The translations under genes and the position numbers were made by a program. The notes under the pieces are model-generated. The model did no database searches, had not been told where the DNA came from, and saw only the letters and a program-made list of their open reading frames with translations. This document shows positions 1 through 8,499 of a DNA stretch of 64,000 nucleotides, in pieces (position 1 is the first letter of the stretch; the number at the start of each line of letters is the position of its first letter). This stretch comes from an uncultured Eubacteriales bacterium (GTDB taxonomy: Bacteria > Bacillota > Clostridia > Oscillospirales > Acutalibacteraceae), in assembly GCA_934546985.1 (NCBI GenBank), contig CAKTEE010000008.1, positions 13,095 through 77,094 of the forward strand, in the 5' to 3' direction.

Positions 1-72
1 TTCAAAGAACAGCCGGAAAAAAATACGGTGCCTGAACCTTTGGCGCCGCTGATACAGGGTTCTTCCCAATAA
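1..72 (+). CDS. 3' end of an unidentified protein (partial)
   Basis: Reading frame 1 is open from the first base of the window and ends at TAA 70-72, giving about 23 residues that finish LIQGSSQ. The gene body lies outside the window, so no function can be assigned. The stretch 73-200 that follows holds no gene or clear terminator and separates this end from the convergent ABC transporter pair. It could be a chance open frame. Confidence 0.35.
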   Translation, partial: FKEQPEKNTVPEPLAPLIQGSSQ

Positions 73-200
73 TGAAGACTGCATCTTGCCAAAACAGGCT
101 CCAGCGGCATACTGCAAAAACCTTTTTTAAATATTCTATCTGTATTGCACATGCGTGGACAAATTCTGCACTTTTCACTCACTCAAAAACACTCCGTATT

Positions 201-1952
201 TTATTGTTTCGCCGCAAACTGACTATTATACAAACGGTAATAAAAACCTTTTGTTTCCAACAACTGCGTATGTGTCCCGCTTTCTACAATCGCACCTTTA
301 TTCATGACAAGAATGCGGTCTGCATCGCGAATCGTAGATAAACGATGTGCAATAACAAAAGAAGTACGCCCCCGCATCATTTGCCGAAATGCCTGCTGAA
401 TCAGGACTTCTGTACGTGTATCTACTGAACTGGTTGCTTCATCCAATATCAACAGAGGCGGGTCAAGCAACATAGCCCGTGCGATTGTTAACAGCTGTTT
501 CTGTCCTTGGGATAATTCCCCCTCCGTTTCATTGATTACAGTATCGTAACCATGAGGAAGTCGAATAATAAAACTGTGCGCCCTTGCGGCTTTTGCTGCA
601 AGGATCACTTCCTCCTCTGTTGCATTTTCTTTCCCATACGCAATATTTTCTCGAATAGTGCCGCCAAACAGCCATGTTTCCTGTAAAACCATTGCAAAGG
701 AACGGCGAAGGCTTTCTCTTGTTACAGTAGTAATATCTGTTCCGTCAATTAAAATTCTACCGCTGTTGACATCATAAAACCGCATAAGCAAATTCACAAA
801 CGTGGTTTTTCCCGCTCCGGTTGGTCCCACAATAGCCACCACCTGTCCGGGCTGCACCTCTAAATTTAGATCTTCAATTAATGGTTTCTCAGGCTTATAA
901 GAAAAATAAACGTGTTCAAAGGTTACAGAAGCGTTTGCCACTGTTAGCTGTTTCATATTCTCCGGCTCTTCAGACTCAATTTCACTGTCAATAATAGAAA
1001 AAACACGTTCTGCGGAAACAATCGCAGACTGCACCTGCGTTGCCACTCCGGTAATCTCATTGATTGGTTTTGCAAACTGCGTAGCATACAGCAGAAAGCT
1101 TGATACACGTCCAACGCTCATCCCATCGCCAATAGCCAGCACCCCGCCGATGATACCAACAGAAATATAGGCAAGGTTATTGATAAAGCGTGTGGTAGGA
1201 TTAACAAGAGAAGAAAAAAACTGAGCTTTTTGCCCACATACATATAACCGTTCATTCATTTCCCTAAAATTTTTATATGTTTTTTCTTCACTGCTAAATG
1301 CTTTAATTGTCCTGTTTCCGCCGATCATTTCTTCAATATATCCATTCAGCTCACCTACAGTCTGCTGCTGTTCATGGAGCATTTTATTCGTACGTGACGT
1401 AATAAAGCGTGCTGTAAAATAAGCAAGGGAAGTAATTGCTATAACTACCAGAGCAATTATCGGATTTAAAATAAACATAAATATCAAAGAACCTGCAATA
1501 GTAACGATGCCGGAAAATAACTGAGTAATTCCATGCATTAAGCCATCAGAAACTGCATCGATATCATTTGACAAATGACTCAGAATATCCCCATGAGAAC
1601 GTGTATCATAAAAATTCAACGGCATATGACTGATACGTTCAAACGCATGCTTTCGCATTAAACCTACTGTACGGTTAGCAACAATGGTCGTGCAAATAGA
1701 CAATAACCACTGAAACACACTTGCGGCGACATAAAATACCGCAAGAATAAGGATAACCCCAAGGATACCTGTAAAATTAACATTTCCCTCTTCCACCATA
1801 CAGTCGATTGCATTGCCGGATAAAAAGGGGGAAATCATTGTAACAGCACCGCCCAGCAATGCAAACAGAAGACTTAAAATTAAATGTAGGCGGGAATTAG
1901 AAATATAAAACCATAAACGGCGAAGAATGTGCTTTCCGTTTTTCTTTTTCAT
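201..1952 (-). CDS. ABC exporter half-transporter, catalytically complete subunit
   Basis: This is a fused membrane/ATPase half-transporter of 583 residues. The N-terminal half has about six hydrophobic segments (type I exporter fold). The C-terminal ATPase shows Walker A VGPTGAGKTT, Walker B LLILDEATSSVD with the catalytic Glu, and an intact H-loop (FVIAHRLSTI). The signature reads LSQGQKQ rather than LSGGQ. A start at 1952 is chosen because ATG there overlaps the upstream stop by one base (TGATG) and follows GGAGGGGG; a frame extension to 2009 lacks such a site. Together with the next gene it should form a heterodimeric exporter of the TM287/288, LmrCD or BmrCD kind. The substrate cannot be read from sequence. 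Confidence 0.93.
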   Translation of the reverse strand: MKKKNGKHILRRLWFYISNSRLHLILSLLFALLGGAVTMISPFLSGNAIDCMVEEGNVNFTGILGVILILAVFYVAASVFQWLLSICTTIVANRTVGLMRKHAFERISHMPLNFYDTRSHGDILSHLSNDIDAVSDGLMHGITQLFSGIVTIAGSLIFMFILNPIIALVVIAITSLAYFTARFITSRTNKMLHEQQQTVGELNGYIEEMIGGNRTIKAFSSEEKTYKNFREMNERLYVCGQKAQFFSSLVNPTTRFINNLAYISVGIIGGVLAIGDGMSVGRVSSFLLYATQFAKPINEITGVATQVQSAIVSAERVFSIIDSEIESEEPENMKQLTVANASVTFEHVYFSYKPEKPLIEDLNLEVQPGQVVAIVGPTGAGKTTFVNLLMRFYDVNSGRILIDGTDITTVTRESLRRSFAMVLQETWLFGGTIRENIAYGKENATEEEVILAAKAARAHSFIIRLPHGYDTVINETEGELSQGQKQLLTIARAMLLDPPLLILDEATSSVDTRTEVLIQQAFRQMMRGRTSFVIAHRLSTIRDADRILVMNKGAIVESGTHTQLLETKGFYYRLYNSQFAAKQ

Positions 1953-3688
1953 CAATCCCCCTCCTTCTCCGTATTCTGTGAATCGCAAATTTCCCGATAA
2001 ACAGCACAATTTTCCAAAAGCTCCGCATGCGTTCCGATACCGGAAATCTTTCCGTCATCCAGAACCAATATTTTATCTGCATCCCGTACCGAACTAATTC
2101 GCTGGGACACAATAATGGTACTCATCCCGTTTTCTTTTGTAAAACGTTTCAATTCTTTGCGTAGTGCTGCATCCGTGGCATAATCCAATGCACTGGAACT
2201 GTCATCCAAAATCAATAGTTCCGGCTCGCGTACAAGCGCCCTTGCAATATTTAAACGCTGTTTCTGTCCCCCAGAAAGGTTTGCACCGCCGCGTTCAACA
2301 TATGTGTCAAAAGCTTTTGGCATATTTTCAATAAATTCCATCGCCTGTGCGGCCTGTGCCGCATGACGTACTTCATCATCAGTAGCATTCTCTTTACCAA
2401 GCCTGATATTTTCACTAATCGTACCACTGAATAATTCCGTTTTCTGAAGCGCCATGCCAATTTTATCCCGAAGAACTTTTTGCGGATAATTCCGCACATC
2501 TTTTCCCGCAAACAAAACCTGCCCGGAAGTTACATCATAAAAGCGTGAAATCAAATGGACCAACGTTGATTTTCCACTGCCGGTACTTCCAATAATTCCT
2601 AAAGTTTCCCCTTTTCTCAAACAGAAAGTGATATCTTCAAGCGCTGGCACAGAAACATCACCATATGCAAAAGTAACATTCTGAAACTCAATAACATTGT
2701 TCGGATTCCCTGAAGGATGGTTTTGTTTCTCATTATCCAATACAGTCGCCTGCGTATCCAACACTTCATTCACACGTGCTCCGGAAGCTGCTGCCCTTGT
2801 AAATAAAATAATTAGGTTTGCAACTACAATCAACGCTGTAATCATATAAGAGATATAATTGATAAACGCAACAATTTCTCCCTGAGTCATATAACCTTCA
2901 TCAATTCGGATACCGCCGAACCACAGGATTGCTATGATTGCAAAATTCATAATTAACATAGTAATTGGATTCAGCAGTGCAGATATCTTACCAACATGAA
3001 CTGCTGTTTCCACATAATCCGTATTACTTTCACCAAACCGCTCCCGCTCATATGCTGTTTTAGAAAATGCGCGAATCACACGTACACCAGAGAGATTTTC
3101 TCTAATGACGGTAATATATTGATCTAATTTTCCTTGCACTTTTTTATAGAGCGGAATTGTTTTTGACATTATGATATAAATAGCTCCAACAAAAAGAGGA
3201 AAAGATAATAAAATAATCATGCTCAACTTAAAATCTAACAGCATTGCCATAACCAGACTGCCAATGCAAATAAAAGGTGCACGTATTACCAGACGTATCA
3301 GCATTGCCACCGCCTGCTGTAAAACATTAACGTCATTCACCAAGCGATTCACTAAGGAAGATGTGCCGAATTTATCTGATTCTCTTAACGAAAACGCATT
3401 TAAATGCTGATAAAGATAATTGCGCAGATTCGTACCGAATCCCTGAGAAGCTATAGAGGCCGAGTACTGACAAACCAATGCGCAGATAAGACCAACCGCA
3501 CAAATAGCAAGCATAAGAAAACCCATTTTGATAACATAAGATTTATCATTGCTCTTAACACCAATATCTATAACATACACCATCATCCAAGGGATTAATA
3601 ACTCTAAGATTGCTTCCATTAATTTAAAAAAAGGCCCGATAATCAATTGTGTTTTATATGGACGCAAAAAACGTTTTAATTTAAACAA
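1952..3688 (-). CDS. ABC exporter half-transporter, degenerate-site subunit
   Basis: This is a type I exporter of 578 residues with an N-terminal membrane domain and a C-terminal ATPase. Walker A is GSTGSGKST and the signature is a canonical LSGGQKQR. The Walker B catalytic Glu is replaced by Asp (LLILDDSSSALD) and the H-loop His by Gln (IIVSQRISSV). This is the known signature of the degenerate subunit in heterodimeric exporters, whose partner (the next gene, overlapping by one base) supplies the consensus residues. The start is TTG at 3688 behind GGGGAG. Expression is probably from a promoter in 3689-3900, which also holds the divergent ECF promoter. Confidence 0.93.
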   Translation of the reverse strand: MFKLKRFLRPYKTQLIIGPFFKLMEAILELLIPWMMVYVIDIGVKSNDKSYVIKMGFLMLAICAVGLICALVCQYSASIASQGFGTNLRNYLYQHLNAFSLRESDKFGTSSLVNRLVNDVNVLQQAVAMLIRLVIRAPFICIGSLVMAMLLDFKLSMIILLSFPLFVGAIYIIMSKTIPLYKKVQGKLDQYITVIRENLSGVRVIRAFSKTAYERERFGESNTDYVETAVHVGKISALLNPITMLIMNFAIIAILWFGGIRIDEGYMTQGEIVAFINYISYMITALIVVANLIILFTRAAASGARVNEVLDTQATVLDNEKQNHPSGNPNNVIEFQNVTFAYGDVSVPALEDITFCLRKGETLGIIGSTGSGKSTLVHLISRFYDVTSGQVLFAGKDVRNYPQKVLRDKIGMALQKTELFSGTISENIRLGKENATDDEVRHAAQAAQAMEFIENMPKAFDTYVERGGANLSGGQKQRLNIARALVREPELLILDDSSSALDYATDAALRKELKRFTKENGMSTIIVSQRISSVRDADKILVLDDGKISGIGTHAELLENCAVYREICDSQNTEKEGD

Positions 3689-3799
3689 AATCGTCTCCCC
3701 TTTCCATTGGAACGCTTTGTATATTATAACCTTTTTTTTCCTTTTTTAAAAGGCAGAAACAGTATTTCCTATACTGTAAAATCAATTTCAGCAAAAACG

Positions 3800-3828
3800 T
3801 TGAATTTATTAAAAGAATATTTTATAAT
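3800..3828 (+). promoter_or_regulatory. Sigma-A promoter of the ECF S-component gene
   Basis: TTGAAT at 3800-3805 and TATAAT at 3823-3828 are separated by 17 bp, about 80 bp before the start codon. The leader up to 3906 shows no riboswitch I can name. Confidence 0.6.
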
Positions 3829-3906
3829 ATTTGCAAAACATTCCTTAACGTTCTGCTAAATTTTGCGTTGTATCCTTAAAGGAGCAACAGCAAGGAGGAA
3901 TATAAA

Positions 3907-4524
3907 ATGAATCAAAACATCAACCCTAAAACCAAAGCGGCAACACATGACAAAGTGGTACGGCTGACTTTACTGGCTATGTTCAGCGCAATTATTATTG
4001 TGATGACCTTTGTGCCTTATGTTGGGTATATTACGCTTGGCGTTACACTAAGCATTACTACCCTGCATATACCAGTCATTATCGGCGCTATCACATTGGG
4101 ACCGGTCGGAGGTGCTGTTCTCGGTACTGTATGGGGGCTTAGCTGTTTGGTTTATGCCCTATCCAACGGGACAGCAGACGCAGTAATTTTTACTAACCCG
4201 CTGATTTCTGTTATTCCCCGTATTATCGTTGGTTATCTTATCGGCTGGTATTATGTTTGGTTTAAAAAAATCATCAAAAACCATTATGCTGCTGCAATTG
4301 TGGTTGGTGTACTTGGAACAATTACCCATACTGCACTAGTTATTACCGCAATTAACCTTTTTGGCGGTTCAGGGCTTGCTAAGTTCGGCGCAATACTTAC
4401 CAATATTATTGAAGTAGCGTTTACTTTAAATTGTGGTGTTGAAATTTTGCTTTGTATTTTGCTTGTACCGCCAATCACCAAAGCAATTCAATCTGCATTT
4501 CAAAAAAATAATACAAACAACTAA
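3907..4524 (+). CDS. ECF transporter S component (vitamin-type importer)
   Basis: This small membrane protein of 205 residues has about five to six hydrophobic segments and the conserved S-component stretch LGVTLSITTLHIPVIIGA followed by LGPVGGAVLGTVWGL. S components bind the vitamin and associate with a shared EcfA/A'/T energising module encoded elsewhere. A GGAGG Shine-Dalgarno lies 7 bases upstream and a sigma-A promoter further up. The substrate is not readable; the motif resembles the pantothenate/riboflavin-like groups of PF12822. It is monocistronic with its own terminator. Confidence 0.85.
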   Translation: MNQNINPKTKAATHDKVVRLTLLAMFSAIIIVMTFVPYVGYITLGVTLSITTLHIPVIIGAITLGPVGGAVLGTVWGLSCLVYALSNGTADAVIFTNPLISVIPRIIVGYLIGWYYVWFKKIIKNHYAAAIVVGVLGTITHTALVITAINLFGGSGLAKFGAILTNIIEVAFTLNCGVEILLCILLVPPITKAIQSAFQKNNTNN

Positions 4525-4545
4525 CATATATTTTTTCAGAATGAT

Positions 4546-4582
4546 GGGGGAACAAAGGCTGTTATGCTTTTGTTCCCTCTTT
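4546..4582 (+). terminator. Terminator after the ECF gene
   Basis: A 9-bp stem (GGGAACAAA 4548-4556 with TTTGTTCCC 4569-4577) is followed by a T-rich tail. Confidence 0.8.
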
Positions 4583-4688
4583 ATTTATACACTTTGAATT
4601 TTTACGGTAACTCACACAATCCGCGCCTTATGCATAAGATAAATTAGGTTGCTTGTCAACTAATTCAAATGCAAAGGAGATTACCTGT

Positions 4689-4925
4689 TTGAGTGAAGAA
4701 TTTAATTTTATAAATTCCTATTTCTCCGTACCGCAGTCAGGTGCCGCAAAAGACTGTGCACCGGGTACAAATGAAGTCATGACTGAATTTCCAGCAGACG
4801 CTGTTGTCGCCATGGCTTATATTCCATTCCAGTTTATGGGAGAGACATACGAACCTGAAAAAGCCTTAATGAACGGTACCCTCTTCCCTGAATTAAACAA
4901 ACCATTTTACGGAAAGTGTGTGTAA
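4689..4925 (+). CDS. cotJA: Spore coat-associated protein CotJA
   Basis: CotJA family: the C-terminal half has the pattern VVAMAYIPFQFMGETYEPEK followed by NGTLFPELNKPFYG. It is a component of the cotJ-encoded polypeptide layer of the endospore coat, made in the mother cell (sigma-E controlled in Bacillus subtilis). I chose TTG 4689 because AAAGGAG at 4673-4679 is 9 bases upstream; an in-frame TTG at 4653 has no ribosome site. It is the first gene of cotJA-cotJB-cotJC. I found no convincing sigma-E promoter in 4583-4670. Confidence 0.9.
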   Translation: MSEEFNFINSYFSVPQSGAAKDCAPGTNEVMTEFPADAVVAMAYIPFQFMGETYEPEKALMNGTLFPELNKPFYGKCV

Positions 4926-4931
4926 CGATAT

Positions 4932-5183
4932 ATGAGTGAACGTGAAACCTTACTGCGCAAATTGTCTGCTGTACAATTTGCCGCCTGGGAACTGCATCTT
5001 TATCTTGATACCCACATAGACGATCCCAAGGCTATTGCCGAGCATAAAAAATATACGATGAAAGCAAATGAACTGATAAAAGAATTTGAATCCAAATTTG
5101 GCCCGCTTAGCCCTGCCGCTGCTGAAACAAGTTCCGAATGGCTTGCAAATCCGTGGCCATGGGATTATTGTAAGGAGGATTAA
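4932..5183 (+). CDS. cotJB: Spore coat protein CotJB
   Basis: CotJB family, 83 residues. It shows the conserved start LLRKLSAVQFAAWELHLYLDTH, the central ELIKEFESKFGPLSP and the WLANPWPWDY ending. It follows cotJA by 6 bp and precedes the cotJC start by 5 bp, so the three form one operon. CotJB works with CotJA and CotJC in assembling a coat layer. The operon is now cut after 31 codons of cotJC. Confidence 0.92.
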   Translation: MSERETLLRKLSAVQFAAWELHLYLDTHIDDPKAIAEHKKYTMKANELIKEFESKFGPLSPAAAETSSEWLANPWPWDYCKED

Positions 5184-5188
5184 GAAGT

Positions 5189-5299
5189 ATGTGGAATTAT
5201 CAGAAAAAACTGCAATATCCCGTTAAAATTGCAAACTGTAACCCCAAATATGCACAAATTATTATTAGTCAATATGGAGGACTATATATTATAAGGTGA
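5189..5299 (+). pseudogene. cotJC: cotJC 5' fragment, interrupted by the element
   Basis: ATG 5189 follows AAGGAGGA at 5172-5179. The first 31 codons (beginning MWNYQKKLQYPVKIANCN, ending ISQYGG) are the CotJC N-terminus. After GGAGG 5276-5280 the frame enters element DNA, reads five unrelated residues (LYIIR) and stops at 5297-5299. The missing remainder starts at 54036 with PDGELAAS, in the same frame and strand. CotJC is a spore-coat protein related to manganese catalase. The piece is not random decay: removal of 5281-54035 restores the gene exactly. Confidence 0.95.
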
Positions 5300-5300
5300 T
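5258..5300 (+). other. attL (left attachment site)
   Basis: The core GGAGG is at 5276-5280, identical to 54031-54035. Left of it is the bacterial half (ATATGGA 5272-5278). Right of it is the phage half, ending in GTGAT at 5296-5300. The centre of symmetry of both rebuilt sites falls on GG 5279-5280, the probable crossover dinucleotide of the serine recombinase. Confidence 0.85.
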
Positions 5301-5372
5301 AATTATATTTTGACTTGTCCGGAACATAAAGTCAAATTTTGTGTGAAATTTGAAAATATAGATAATGTAATA

Positions 5373-5406
5373 CACTCCTTTGAAACACACGCATTTCAAA
5401 GGAGTG
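5373..5406. repeat. Perfect 13-bp inverted repeat inside attL
   Basis: CACTCCTTTGAAA at 5373-5385 is exactly complementary to 5394-5406 around an 8-base loop. No T-run follows, so it is a poor terminator. Its place 75-125 bp inside the element end suggests a protein-binding site or a structured RNA. Confidence 0.6.
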
Positions 5407-5466
5407 CCTAATTTTAAAGTTACCTCAAAATCCGTTTTTTATATCTATTAGTAACTTTATAGTAAC

Positions 5467-5505
5467 AAAAGCCCTGTATTGTTAAGGATACAGGGCTTTT
5501 GTTTT
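5467..5505. terminator. Bidirectional terminator at the element's left edge
   Basis: A 12-bp stem (AAAAGCCCTGTA 5467-5478 with TACAGGGCTTTT 5489-5500) is followed by GTTTT on plus and a T-run on minus. It insulates the truncated cotJ operon from the element. Between 5300 and 5467 there is also a pair of TAGTAAC direct repeats (about 5450-5466) and no gene. Confidence 0.8.
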
Positions 5506-5538
5506 AATTGATAAAAATTGCAAATAATAGTTGGCACG

Positions 5539-5623
5539 AGAGGATAGGAAGTACGTCATTTTCCTGTTTACTCCGTCCGACTTAATCCACCGCCATTTCT
5601 ATCCTCTTGGTCATAACAGGAAA
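5539..5623. repeat. Interlocked inverted repeats (pseudoknot-like)
   Basis: Arm A (AGAGGATAG 5539-5547) pairs with 5599-5607, and arm B (TTTCCTGTT 5560-5568) pairs with 5615-5623. The A-B-A'-B' order is that of a pseudoknot. It lies directly downstream of the minus-strand gene ending at 5628, in its 3' region. Confidence 0.4.
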
Positions 5624-5627
5624 CATA

Positions 5628-6272
5628 TCAATCACATCTATTCCGTTCATTCCGTTCGAAATTTCGTAAAATCTCATCCTCACTTTTTTCTAATGCGGGA
5701 TCATCTGTAAATGCAAAACTTATAGTTCTATCCTGCTTAAATTTAGGATAAAGAGAAAAAAATCTAGCTGAAGCAAGTTGTCCATTATATTCCGTTCTAT
5801 GTTTCTGCTGTCCGTTCTGTTTCCCATTTCTAAAAATGTAGCTACGATATATTCTATTTAGATCTCGACCTTCATATCTACAAATGGTATGCAAAGCAAT
5901 ATGCTGCTCATGGTTATCCATATTTGGAATATGCGCCGGTATAATTCCCCCAAAAAATTGAGTAAAACCCTGTATCCAACCGATTCCATCCGGTTGGTAC
6001 TCTACTCCTAAAAAATGTCTTAGTTCTGTCATACCCGCTGAGAACCCCTTGGAGTTGGCATAACAGTCTAAGTATTGATTCAAATCATTCCCTCGAATAA
6101 AGCATAGCCTCACTAATGCGTATTTCGCTTCTTGCTTTTTTCGGTCTTCATCCGTAAGCAAGCATACTGCAACAAAATATTCTAATTTTTTATAATGAAA
6201 ACGAAATACAACAACTGCTTTTTCATTTTTACACATATCTTCTCTTAGTGTTTTTAAATTGCTTAATGGCAT
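5628..6272 (-). CDS. DUF6037-like protein, probable moron
   Basis: This 214-residue soluble protein starts MPLSNLKTLREDM and resembles the DUF6037 family of phages and mobile elements. No catalytic motif is evident; the C-terminus is charged (ERNERNRCD). ATG 6272 is preceded by GGAGG 8 bases away; an ATG at 6287 is not. It is the last gene before attL, beyond the lysis genes and separated from them by a terminator, the usual place for lysogenic-conversion genes. Role unknown; immunity or superinfection exclusion is possible by position only. Confidence 0.6.
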   Translation of the reverse strand: MPLSNLKTLREDMCKNEKAVVVFRFHYKKLEYFVAVCLLTDEDRKKQEAKYALVRLCFIRGNDLNQYLDCYANSKGFSAGMTELRHFLGVEYQPDGIGWIQGFTQFFGGIIPAHIPNMDNHEQHIALHTICRYEGRDLNRIYRSYIFRNGKQNGQQKHRTEYNGQLASARFFSLYPKFKQDRTISFAFTDDPALEKSEDEILRNFERNERNRCD

Positions 6273-6373
6273 ATAATAATCCTCCAAAAATCTAATGGAT
6301 CTTTGATATTACACATTCCATCATAAACAAACAGTTCTCCTTGTAATTCAATCTATGCCTTATGCTATTTATT

Positions 6374-6418
6374 CCTCTATAATATAATGACTTTATGCTC
6401 CTAAAAAGTAACGCTTTT
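6374..6418. repeat. Copy L of a 45-bp dispersed repeat
   Basis: It matches 51497-51541 at 39 of 45 positions without gaps, in the same orientation. It contains TATAATATAATG and AAAAAGTAACGCTTTT. Both copies are intergenic, near opposite ends of the element. It may be a promoter (on minus it would face the gene at 6272) or a regulator-binding site. Confidence 0.6.
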
Positions 6419-6504
6419 GGAGGGTGAATTTAATTTTTGTCGAATCATGCAAGTTTTCAATGAAAATTAGTAAGTTGTGCATAAAATTATGTGAATAAAA
6501 TAAA

Positions 6505-6540
6505 AAAGAGCAGTAGGAAAATAAATCCTACTGCCCGTTT
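6505..6540 (-). terminator. Terminator of the lysis/late operon
   Basis: Stem GCAGTAGGA 6510-6518 pairs with TCCTACTGC 6526-6534. On the minus strand it is followed by a T-rich tail, 16 bp after the endolysin stop. Confidence 0.8.
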
Positions 6541-6555
6541 TGGTATCATATTTAA

Positions 6556-7179
6556 TTAGCCTATAATCCCCAACAACGCCTTTTTAATATCCTCACCGCT
6601 GATTTTATTTAAAATTTCTGCCGGTGATGCCGAAGCAGAAACAGGCGATATATCAAACCCTCTGTAGGCAAGATAGTTTTGCAGCTTAACACCTACTTTT
6701 ACAGCATTGTTGCGGAGCGTAAGAATACTAAACGGGTCAATGGCTTGGCACTGCCGGTACTTATCATTGTAAGTAAAGCCCCTGCCTTTTAGTACTACCC
6801 GCAGCTCGAAGTGCGTGTGCTTACCCATATTACCTAACGACTTTATGTCAGGCTGTTGGCTGTTGGTAACATAATCGTTTGCAGTAACTTTATCGCCAAC
6901 CTTATGCAGCGGCTTTCCGTGCCAATATATGGCATACAACACATGGGTATTTGTCCACTCGTGCTCTACAACAATTCCGCCGCCTACATTGGTTGGATTG
7001 GCATAGATAACCTTGCCGTCCCCGATGGCGGTATACAATCCGGCGGTTAAGTCTGCACCATAATGCGCTTTGCCTGTCCCGTCAAAGTATGATACTGACA
7101 GATAACTGTTGTATGTAGGCTTGGTATTTCCGGTAAGCTCAATGTCCGTCTTTGCCGGTATCACATAATTTTTACTCAT
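6556..7179 (-). CDS. M23-family peptidase, phage endolysin
   Basis: LytM/M23 metallopeptidase of 207 residues. Zinc-site motifs are visible: HYGADLTAG (HxxxD), the WHGKPLHKVGDKV loop, and HTHFELR (HxH). It should cut peptide cross-bridges of peptidoglycan at lysis. No recognisable wall-binding domain follows; the last ~50 residues are unassigned. Start 7179 is preceded by AAAGGAGG; the 23-residue longer frame is not. It is last in the lysis cassette after the holin and a methyltransferase. There is no signal peptide, so release depends on the holin. Confidence 0.85.
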   Translation of the reverse strand: MSKNYVIPAKTDIELTGNTKPTYNSYLSVSYFDGTGKAHYGADLTAGLYTAIGDGKVIYANPTNVGGGIVVEHEWTNTHVLYAIYWHGKPLHKVGDKVTANDYVTNSQQPDIKSLGNMGKHTHFELRVVLKGRGFTYNDKYRQCQAIDPFSILTLRNNAVKVGVKLQNYLAYRGFDISPVSASASPAEILNKISGEDIKKALLGIIG

Positions 7180-7193
7180 TTTTGTGTCCTCCT

Positions 7194-8012
7194 TTAATTT
7201 TCTCCTAAACTTTTTATTATATTTATTTCGCGGTCTGACAATTTCCACACTTGTGCGGCAACAGATGCGGCTCTTTCAGCGGCGGCTCTTTCGGCGGCGG
7301 CTTTGTTGCTCAGCAAAAAGCCAGCTCCGTAAATTGCTTTTTTGTTTTTGGCTTGCTCGTCCAATTTACGTACAAAATATGTATCGGAGTTACGGATTTT
7401 AAGATTTATTCCGCCGCCTGCTATTTTACGCAAAAGTGCCGCACTGGCTACATTTTCTGAATATTGATATTTGGGCAGTGATTTCTTGTTTTCTTGCCAC
7501 GCTCGCTTTTTGACATTTTTAATTTTATCGTTTAAATCTCCGCACACGTTAATTTTAAAATCTCCCATGTTTGTGATAAAAGATGTTGCGACATTTGCGC
7601 CATTTTCATAAATTATGCTCTCATTTATAATTACATAATTTAAATCTCTGGCGCCTGTGCTAAATAGAGTATTTGTTTGCGCAAAAATAAAAAAATCAAT
7701 ATGATTCGCAAGATAAAAATCGCAAATTTCAGCAAGTCGGGAAAACGGCGGATTATCAACAACAACACAACCGGAGGGATATTTATAATTTTTGTAATCT
7801 CCCCCTGGGTAAAACGGTCGCACTATTTCCCGCCCCTGCAAATTGTATTCTTCGACCGCCCAATTTAAGATTACATCGTATATATACGGCGGCGTGTAGC
7901 AGTCATCCGTTGTCTTTTTCGGCTTAAATTTATCTGCAAACTTTTTGTGTTCGTCAGTTTCGGCAGCGTTTAATTTTGCTGTTTCCATGATATTCGCAAA
8001 AGCATCATTCAT
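7194..8012 (-). CDS. Phage adenine DNA methyltransferase, EcoRI-type
   Basis: This 272-residue protein carries the catalytic DNPPF motif (VVVDNPPFSRLAEI), as in the EcoRI-like adenine-specific methyltransferase family (PF13651). An N-terminal PFYPGGDYKNY segment may contribute to cofactor binding. The C-terminus has a small repeat, AAAERAAAERAAS. ATG 8012 follows AAGGAGG and overlaps the holin stop. A methylase between holin and lysin is unusual; it may mask restriction sites on late phage DNA. No cognate nuclease is near. Confidence 0.7.
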   Translation of the reverse strand: MNDAFANIMETAKLNAAETDEHKKFADKFKPKKTTDDCYTPPYIYDVILNWAVEEYNLQGREIVRPFYPGGDYKNYKYPSGCVVVDNPPFSRLAEICDFYLANHIDFFIFAQTNTLFSTGARDLNYVIINESIIYENGANVATSFITNMGDFKINVCGDLNDKIKNVKKRAWQENKKSLPKYQYSENVASAALLRKIAGGGINLKIRNSDTYFVRKLDEQAKNKKAIYGAGFLLSNKAAAERAAAERAASVAAQVWKLSDREINIIKSLGEN

Positions 8013-8475
8013 TTCCCCCGTCCTCCTTATCGTCAGTGTCTGCGGTATTTTCAACCGTGATTTTTAATCTGGCTATAATTTTTGTCAGAAATTTCGGGTT
8101 TGGCACACCCCGAACAATGCTTACATTCTCAAGGATGGAAATCAGCTCGTTGATAATTAGCCAAATCGTTACTATCAGCCCGAAAATCATTTGCGGCTGG
8201 AATGTAATATTCATTGATGCTAAAGCTGAATTGATTAAATAATCAACAATCATTCCAACGCACACTATAAACAGGTAACAAAGCTTCTTTACAATCCCAA
8301 CAATTCCAATGCGGGAATTTAGCTCTTTTGTTACCCATGCCTTGAGCATTCCGGTTGCATAGTCAGCAACCATAGCAAAGAGCAAAACTACCAGCGGAAT
8401 CGCTATCTCGCCAAAGTATGCAGTCAATCCCGCCAACGCTGCGCTTACCACGCCTTTTAATACGGATTCTTTCAT
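8005..8475 (-). CDS. Phage holin (toxin secretion/lysis holin family)
   Basis: 156 residues with three to four hydrophobic segments and the family hallmark MVADYATGMLKAWVTKELNS, as in PF05105/TcdE-type holins. It forms membrane lesions that release the M23 lysin. The charged tail ends DTDDKEDGGNE. GGAGG precedes the ATG. A terminator lies between the tail-fibre gene and this gene. Confidence 0.9.
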   Translation of the reverse strand: MKESVLKGVVSAALAGLTAYFGEIAIPLVVLLFAMVADYATGMLKAWVTKELNSRIGIVGIVKKLCYLFIVCVGMIVDYLINSALASMNITFQPQMIFGLIVTIWLIINELISILENVSIVRGVPNPKFLTKIIARLKITVENTADTDDKEDGGNE

Positions 8476-8499
8476 TTTTTACAACCTCCAAAAAAATAA

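Noticed and set aside
3829..3906. Riboswitch in the ECF gene leader
   Set aside because: The 78-base leader shows no conserved aptamer I can name and no alternative terminator stem.
4579..4672. Sigma-E promoter for cotJA
   Set aside because: CATAAGAT resembles the -10, but no -35 element stands at the right distance, so I do not annotate it.
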